This document shows, piece after piece, positions 57,719 through 64,000 of a DNA stretch of 64,000 nt. The position numbers and the translations under genes are program-made. Source of the stretch: Ampullaceana balthica. Lineage: Eukaryota > Mollusca > Gastropoda > Lymnaeidae. The notes under the pieces are model-generated. The model was not told the origin of the DNA and ran no database searches. It saw only the letters and a program-made list of their open reading frames with translations. The DNA lies in contig CALYLW010000068.1 of assembly GCA_944989445.1 (NCBI GenBank), positions 749,001 to 813,000 of the forward strand, given 5' to 3'. The first letter of the stretch is position 1. Every line of letters begins with the position of its first letter.

Positions 57719-58270
57719 CATTGATACATCATTGATACATAATTGATACATCATTGATACATCATTGATACATCATTGATACATCATTGATACATCATTG
57801 ATACATCAGTGATACATCATTGATACATCATTGATACATCATTGATACATCATTGATACATCATTGATACATCATTGATACATCATTGATACATCAGTGA
57901 TACATCAGTGATACATCATTGATACATCATTGATACATCAGTGATACATCATTGATACATCATTGATACATCATTGATACATCATTGATACATCATTGAT
58001 ACATCATTGATACATCATTGATACATCATTGATACATCATTGATACATCATTGATACATCATTGATACATCAGTGATACATCAGTGATACATCATTGATA
58101 CATCAGTGATACATCATTGATACATCATTGATACATCATTGATACATCATTGATACATCATTGATACATCATTGATACATCATTGATACATCATTGATAC
58201 ACCATTGATACACCATTGATACATCATTGATACATCATTGATACATCATTGATACACCATTGATACATCA
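57719..58270 (+). repeat. 11-nt repeat, about 50 copies
   Basis: ATTGATACATC with a recurrent AGTGATACATC variant and a late ATTGATACACC variant. Confidence 0.97.
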
Positions 58271-59464
58271 TTTATATTGCCCTGGAATCTGTTCACTGAA
58301 CATATCCAGTTTTCTTGCTATTATATTTGTTAGTACATTTTTAGTTACAATAATTAGTAGGAATCCACTTTTAGTTAAATCCTTTCTTGGGTAATGGGAT
58401 TATAAGTGCATTGGTCTATACTTTGAGCCTTTCTTCTTTATGCTATTATATTTCGAGAGTGACAAGGTTAAACAACCAACTATTTAAAAATTACATTTTG
58501 GGAAAGTAGTTCAGTGATCAAGGTGCTTTCTTTTCTCGAGAATAACAAAAACAAAACATTATTGAACTAAGGTGAAATGATTAAATGAAGTTTATTTTTA
58601 AAGTTTTTAAAACCTCAGAGCCACTGTAAACATGACGCTTTATTAAATGACACGGTTGGATGAACAATAATGACGTCAATCAGTTGTTCTAATGTTTGTG
58701 CTAGTCCCTGCTAAGATAACTATCAGCTTGAATAGTAATCGAATCAATCAGAGCGAGAAATTGAGTTATTCTATAACTCGGGATATGCTGTTGAGGCAAA
58801 CTTGAAGAAAATAGAAAAGAAGAGCTATCGAAAGAGCTATCGAAAGAGCTATCGAAAGAGCTATCGAAAGAGCTATCGAAAGATCAAAGATTTACTATCT
58901 TTTTAGTTGAATGTTCGGTAATTAAAAGTAAAGTTGAATATCTTTAGATATCTCCCGTGAGGTCTGCTAGGCAATTAACGCAACTTTTCAGCAATTGAGT
59001 AAACTTATAATGTCGGAATGTAAAGGTTCTCGACAACTGTCACATGTGGCTTCTATCAGACATTGAAATCCTAGTGAAAGTTATTTAGGCCAAGAACGTG
59101 CTGTCGGATATCTGATAAAAAGGCACATTAAAGGCGCCCTACTTGTTGGTTGTGCTCTGTTTTTCGTTTTCAAATTTCATCTGTATGTAGTAAACTGTAT
59201 GTGTTAAACACTTAAACGGTATGTGCTAAACGGTATGTGTTAAACGGTAATGATAACGCGAAAAACAATACAGAAAAAAAAGAAAATAATTGACTTGAAA
59301 AAAAGTAAATCCTGTGATCAGCCAGCCTGCCGTGGGGCAATGTCAGCCCAGACGACTCGTCTAAACAAGAGGGTAACCCAAGTGAAAATTAGTTTATAAG
59401 GCGCGTGTTAACACTGTCTTGTGTTTACTGCTGGACCAAAAGTTCACCGGCCTAGAGACTTGGT
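58271..59464. other. Non-coding; small 12-nt repeat inside
   Basis: GAAAGAGCTATC is repeated about five times at 58822-58882. (A)AACGGTATGTG(T/C)TA phrases recur near 59215-59245. Nothing else is recognised. Confidence 0.5.
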
Positions 59465-59675
59465 GTAAGCTACAGTAGTGCACTTTAGGTTATCGTTACA
59501 ATAGTGCACTTTTAGGTTATCGTTACAATAGTGCACTTTTAGGTTATCGTTACAATAGTGCACTTTTACTTTTAGACTATCATTAAAATACTGCACTTTT
59601 AGGTTATCGTTACAATAGTGCACTTTTAGGTTATCGTTACAATAGTGCACTTTTAGGTTATCGTTACAATAGTGC
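59465..59675 (+). repeat. 27-nt minisatellite, about 7-8 copies
   Basis: The unit is TTTAGGTTATCGTTACAATA plus GTGCACT. One central copy is diverged (agactatcattaaaatactg) and preceded by a short tttact insertion. Confidence 0.93.
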
Positions 59676-59778
59676 AACCTTACTTATGCCTTACATTATG
59701 AGTGGTGACTTGAGGAAAACTATATAAAGTTATTCAAATGTATATCTAGTAAGCTGCCAAACTCACACGGAGATGTTT

Positions 59779-60190
59779 ACCAAGATGGTTAATGTGATTA
59801 TATAAATTGTTGTACGTTTGTTAAGATGGTTAATGTGATTATATAAATTGTTGTACGTTTGTTAAGATGGTTAATGTGATTATATAAATTGTTGTACGTT
59901 TGTTAAGATGGTTAATGTGATTATATAAATTGTTGTACGTTTGTTAAGATGGTTAATGTGATTATATAAATTGTTGTACGTTTGTTAAGATGGTTAATGT
60001 GATTATATAAATTGTTGTACGTTTGTTAAGATGGTTAATGTGATTATATAAATTGTTGTACGTTTGTTAAGATGGTTAATGTGATTATATAAATTGTTGT
60101 ACGTTTGTTAAGATGGTTAATGTGATTATATAAATTGTTGTACGTTTGTTAAGATGGTTAATGTGATTATATAAATTGTTGTACGTTTGT
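59779..60190 (+). repeat. 41-nt minisatellite, 10 copies, essentially perfect
   Basis: The unit is AAGATGGTTAATGTGATTAT, ATAAATTGTTGTACGTTTGTT. The only visible change is at the outer edge. Confidence 0.97.
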
Positions 60191-60644
60191 TTATTTACTT
60201 GTAACGTTTAGAAAAACCTACACAAACAATTATTCAACAAAAATTAAAACAATATTGACGGAGGAAACTCGTCTCATCAATGACTACAAAGTCTTTAGAC
60301 GGGGAAAAAACGCTATACATATCTGACTAATAATCTAAAGTACAACAGACAACTGGTTAACGCAGGGGCCTATTGAATCGATCTTAAAACGAACGAGCCA
60401 TCATGAAATGGCCGTTAAATCAGGGGCCTGCACCCATAAACCCCCATGGTCTTAGACTGTAGTGCCTTCTGGATATCTGCAGCTTCACTCTTGTGGGGGT
60501 TTTGTGAATAATTAAAAGTCAGTCCACCAGCTTGCCTCGCACAAATCCAGGCTGTGATGGCGCACTTATCTTCTGTTTACAAGTATCCGAGTTGAGATTG
60601 TCTCCCTTTCAGGAGCTTCACGATCAACGGTGCACGCGTTGCTG
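60191..60644. other. Non-coding spacer
   Basis: No feature recognised beyond a repeated caggggcct phrase at 60363 and 60421. Confidence 0.4.
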
Positions 60645-60866
60645 CAAGATTGCGTGGCTCCGGGCCAGCTCTAGAAACCACCAAGATTGCGTGGCTCCGG
60701 GCCAGCTCTAGAAACCACCAAGATTGCGTGGCTCCGGGCAAGCTCTAGAAACCACCAAGATTGCGTGGCTCCGGGCCAGCTCTAGAAACAACCAAGATTG
60801 CGTGGCTCAGGGCCAGCTCTATAAGCCACCAAGATTGCTTGGCTCCGGGCCAGCTCTAGGGCCACC
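60645..60866 (+). repeat. 37-nt minisatellite, 6 copies
   Basis: The unit is CCAAGATTGCGTGGCTCCGG plus GCCAGCTCTAGAAACCA; the last two copies are diverged. Confidence 0.93.
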
Positions 60867-61074
60867 AAGAGTTGTCTTTTCCACAAGATCCCCCCGTTGC
60901 TATTTTTAATAGTGAAACAAACAAAAGAAGACAACAGATGATGGAGCAAGCTAAAAATAATAAGAGGAGTGCAATGCAACTGGGGATCTATAAATGTTTG
61001 AAGACCCGGTTCCAAGATGTGGGGAAAATACTGCTGAAACTACTGAACGTCTGAAACATAACCATGTCCTAATT

Positions 61075-62128
61075 CAGGGGTTCTTAACCAGTGGTGCATG
61101 CACCCCCAAGGGGTGCATGAGCAGGTTCCAGGGGGTGCATGAACGATTCAGAGAACAAATAAGAAAAAGAGGAAGAAAAAAAAAGAAGAAGTAAAAACTA
61201 ATAATGTAATCTGAAAATATAAACCATAAGCAAGGCATGCCGCGTCAAAGGGCGCCCATATACAACCTTTTTGATAGGTACTTAGATACTCGTTGGCGCA
61301 TCTTTCTGCTGACATCTTCTCCATCTTGAATGAGATGAACACATCTCTCCCAGGACCTGCTGTGACTGTAATGGATGGTACTGAGAGATTGCAAGCCTTG
61401 CTTAACAAACTGACACTATTCCAACGACGACTAGAAAAGTCCAACTTGGCCAACTTTCCACTCTTGGGTGAAGTTGTAATATCTGCTGCAGAAAGATGCA
61501 CTGAGGGATCACTGCCTGGCAACATCAAAGGGGAAATTTCAGAGCACCTTTGAACATTGCAAAAGTCTTTTCATGGGTATTTCTTTCAAGAAATTGCTAG
61601 GAAAGACCTATGGATTCGCAATGCTTTTCTCTGTGACTTGGACAACATTGATGACAGTGGCCTTGCTAAAGATGACCTGATTGATTTGAGAACCAGAGAG
61701 GTACTGAGGAGTGCTTTCAGTTGCAATACCTAGATTGAATTTTGGTGCTCCCAGACTCCCAGCTATATTCCTACCCACATCTAGCCAAGAGGGCAGTACT
61801 GACACTCCTTCCATTTGCCACAACCTATCTCTGTGAAGCAGGACTCTCCACACTTTTGACGATTAAAACCAAGGCAAGGAATAAGTTGAATACAAAGGAT
61901 GACATGAGAGTTGCTTTGTCCAAAACAGTCCCCAGATTTAAATCGCTGATTGATCATAAGTAGCAACAGATCTCTCACTAAATTACCTGTTGCCTATTGT
62001 CAAAACTGTTATGTTCCTCAAAATAAACATACTTTATTATGCATTTTCTGGAAGTTTCATGAACGGGTGCATGAACTTTTTTTGGCATCTGAAGGGGTGC
62101 ATGGACCCCAAAAGGTTAGGAACCACTG
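61075..62128 (+). mobile_element. hAT transposon, internally deleted, exact 8-bp TSD
   Basis: The ends CAGGGGTTCTTAACC (61075) and GGTTAGGAACCACTG (to 62128) are inverted repeats with small differences. TCCTAATT lies at 61067-61074 and 62129-62136, a perfect 8-bp duplication. GGGGTGCATG is repeated just inside both ends. At 1054 bp it retains only the 3' part of the transposase. Confidence 0.92.
61293..61968 (+). pseudogene. hAT transposase C-terminal half (ZBED5/SCAND3-like), decayed
   Basis: Two blocks remain. The first (61290-61552), AHLSADIFSILNEMNTSLPG through LTLFQRRLEKSNLANFPLL, matches the region after the catalytic core in this hAT family. The second (61756-61962), YSYPHLAKRAVLTLLPFATT, YLCEAGLSTLLTIKTKARNK and RVALSKTVPRFKSLI, is the C-terminal hAT dimerisation domain. 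They are in different frames with stops between. The N-terminal zinc finger and first catalytic residues are missing. It is a different subfamily from the hAT at 46018. Confidence 0.87.
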
Positions 62129-62389
62129 TCCTAATTTAAAGGCCTTTTGTTTTCAAACCGCTAAAAGGAGAGATAATGTTCAAAGAAATATTACATAGAA
62201 TTGACACTGCCTTATCATCGGTGTTATGAGACTGATTTTAAAAATGTATTAGGCGTATGCAGAAGATTTGAAAATAATATACATTATTAATAAAAATGTT
62301 GTATTTATCTTAGACATTAATAGTTGCATTACTTGAAACCAGACTTCAAACACACAACTGCATGGACTTGGAATGGCGGCTTAACAATT

Positions 62390-63235
62390 ATTAGTGACTA
62401 GCTGACCCGTCGCGCGTTGCAACGATCTCAGAAGAATGGAAATTCAGAGAAACCAATGAGTGGTAAGTAAGAAATGTTCTGCCAGAAACCTTCACTAAGC
62501 TAACTCAACAACTTCACAAAGTTTCATGTCGATCGGATAAATAAATAATATTTACATAGCCTACATAAGAACAACACGACATTAAGGCTCCCGGGCCTCA
62601 ATTACTGATATTTTTAAAAAAATATATTGTCATTGTACTCAACATTTTCCCAAAGTATCAGCACGATCTGTTGAATAAAATAATATTTATAAAGCAGAAT
62701 AAAGCTAATATCAGAAAATATACACATTAAGGACCCCCCCCCCGGCCCAAACCTTGCAAGATGTAAAGTTTAACACCACTGTAGATTGCAATGTGGATCA
62801 TGATGTGTGTGTGTGTTCATTTTTGTCAAGATCGTGTAAAATTGAATGGGAATTTAAGTGTTAAACATGTAAGAAAAAACATGTGGGCCATCAGCCCAGA
62901 AGAATTGAACATTTGGCGATCAATGCCATCTAGTACTTTAATTTGGACCATCAAGTTTTTATGTACTAGGTCTAGTCAAGATCTATCCATCTACCCAAGC
63001 GCCAGTGTCTAAAGGAAATCTTATAAAGCTGATATAAGAGAAACACAACTTGTTGGGTCCCCGGCAACCAATAAGTCAAAATGTAAAAATGTTTACGCCA
63101 GAAATCTTAGTGGGAGTTTACTCAACAACTTCACAAAGTTTCATAGTGATGGGATGACTGGTGCTGGCCGCCAATGTGTCAAATAATGTTTATATGGCTC
63201 ATTTAAGCAACAACAACAAAAAAACGATGTTAAGG
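62390..63235 (+). repeat. Dispersed repeat block, first copy
   Basis: It opens with GACTAGCTGACCCGTCGCGC at 62396. The phrase ACTCAACAACTTCACAAAGT followed by TTCAT occurs at 62503 and again at 63120, and GCCAGAAA precedes both. A GTGGATCATGATG stretch and GTCAAGATC phrases at 62790-62990 recur at 63500-63640. The class is unknown. Confidence 0.6.
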
Positions 63236-63236
63236 G

Positions 63237-63452
63237 CCCCCTATGTTAAGGGCCCCCTATGTTAAGGGCCCCCTATGTTAAGGGCCTCCTATGTTAAGGA
63301 CCCCCTATGTTAAGGGCCCCCTATGTTAAGGGCCTCCTATGTTAAGGACCCCCTATGTTAAGGGCCCCCTATGTTAAGGGCCCCCTATGTTAAGGGCCCC
63401 CTATGTTAAGGTCCCCCTATGTTAAGGGCCCCCTATGTTAAGGGCCCCCTGG
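63237..63452 (+). repeat. 17-nt minisatellite, about 13 copies
   Basis: CCTATGTTAAGGGCCCC with variants (ggcctcc, ggacccc, ggtcccc). It lies inside the dispersed block, just where the parent sequence reads gttaagggcccc. Confidence 0.95.
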
Positions 63453-64000
63453 CCCAATTGGTGAACTTCTTGTTAATTTAAAAAACCCTGAAAAGTTCGT
63501 GGATCATGATGGAGATGTGTGTCATCATTTGTCAAGATAATAACATATCGAATGGAGATTGGGAGTTAAATGTCCCAGAGTATTTTAAAATGGACTATTT
63601 AGTTTGTATGTACTAAGTTTGGTCAAGATCCAAACATTTACCAAGAAGCCAATGTTTAAAATATTTTTAAAAGCTTTTTTAAGGGAGAAAAACGACTTTT
63701 TGGGTCCCGACCCAACATGAGTGGTCATTTTTACAAAACTTTGTGGTCGAAACCTTCGAGGAAAATGTAAGGTTAATGACAACCGGATGATAAAAATAAT
63801 TTTTATATTTATCGTTTTACAAATTGAACGTTTTGGTGAAAATTTTTTTCCAATATTGGTTGAAAAAGAATTAGCTTGCTTTCAAAACAGACATATTGAA
63901 ATATCCTAGATTTAATATAACCATGACAGACATACACAAACGATTCCATCGGAGAATATGAGTTTGATTGACTGCCGCACTCTATATGCTAATGTCGGGG
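63453..64000 (+). repeat. Dispersed repeat block, second diverged copy
   Basis: TGGATCATGATGGAGATGTG, TTTGTCAAGAT, GAATGG(A/G)A, TATGTACTA(A/G)GT, GTCAAGATC and TTGGGTCCC follow in the same order as at 62790-63065. Distance between copies is about 690 bp. No gene is seen up to the window edge. Confidence 0.55.

Noticed and set aside
60645..60866. tRNA-like or other structured RNA gene
   Set aside because: The GC-rich phrase is a 37-nt tandem unit without cloverleaf potential.

Overview
The window is metazoan nuclear DNA, not bacterial or viral. The evidence is degenerate Helitron, non-LTR (LINE) and hAT transposons, fold-back MITE-like elements, long minisatellites, and no compact gene arrangement. 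The transposon families, and the great number of unrelated minisatellites, would fit a mollusc or another lophotrochozoan; that placement is inference from general knowledge. I found no host protein-coding gene, tRNA, rRNA or CRISPR array that I can defend. By hand tally roughly 40% of the 64 kb is tandem repeat.

Layout. 0-5.4 kb: a nearly full-length Helitron (Rep/HUH nuclease plus Pif1-like helicase) broken by three frameshifts, with a 3' hairpin and CTAG end that sits inside a dispersed repeat. 5.4-10 kb: fold-back elements, a 29-nt and a 31-nt array. 10-20 kb: large arrays of 31, 17, 53/16, 34 and 38 nt. 21-27 kb: further arrays (35/24, 49, 71, 66 nt) and a reverse copy of a terminal-inverted-repeat (TIR) bounded satellite. 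27.4-30.1 kb: a very homogeneous 54-nt array of 50 units, each junction a perfect 8-bp hairpin. 31-35 kb: a hAT-like MITE, a 23-nt palindromic array and a broken LINE. 35-45 kb: 38-, 30- and 20-nt arrays, direct copies of the TIR-bounded satellite, and an isolated long hairpin. 46-48.2 kb: a decayed hAT with exact TIRs and an exact 8-bp target-site duplication (TSD). 48-54 kb: more arrays. 54.2-56.1 kb: a young 5'-truncated LINE with an open reverse transcriptase frame and an exact 22-bp TSD. 56-64 kb: more arrays, a second hAT with an exact 8-bp TSD, and a duplicated dispersed-repeat block.

Interplay. The only coding sequences are those of mobile elements. The long reading frames over arrays arise because the repeat units lack stop codons; several arrays are open in many frames and on both strands, which argues against translation. 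The best-supported new observations are structural: exact insertion boundaries for four autonomous-type transposons, the hairpin-per-unit 54-nt array, the isolated 85-nt hairpin at 39982-40066, the TIR-bounded satellite family shared by four loci, and the density of locally born minisatellites.
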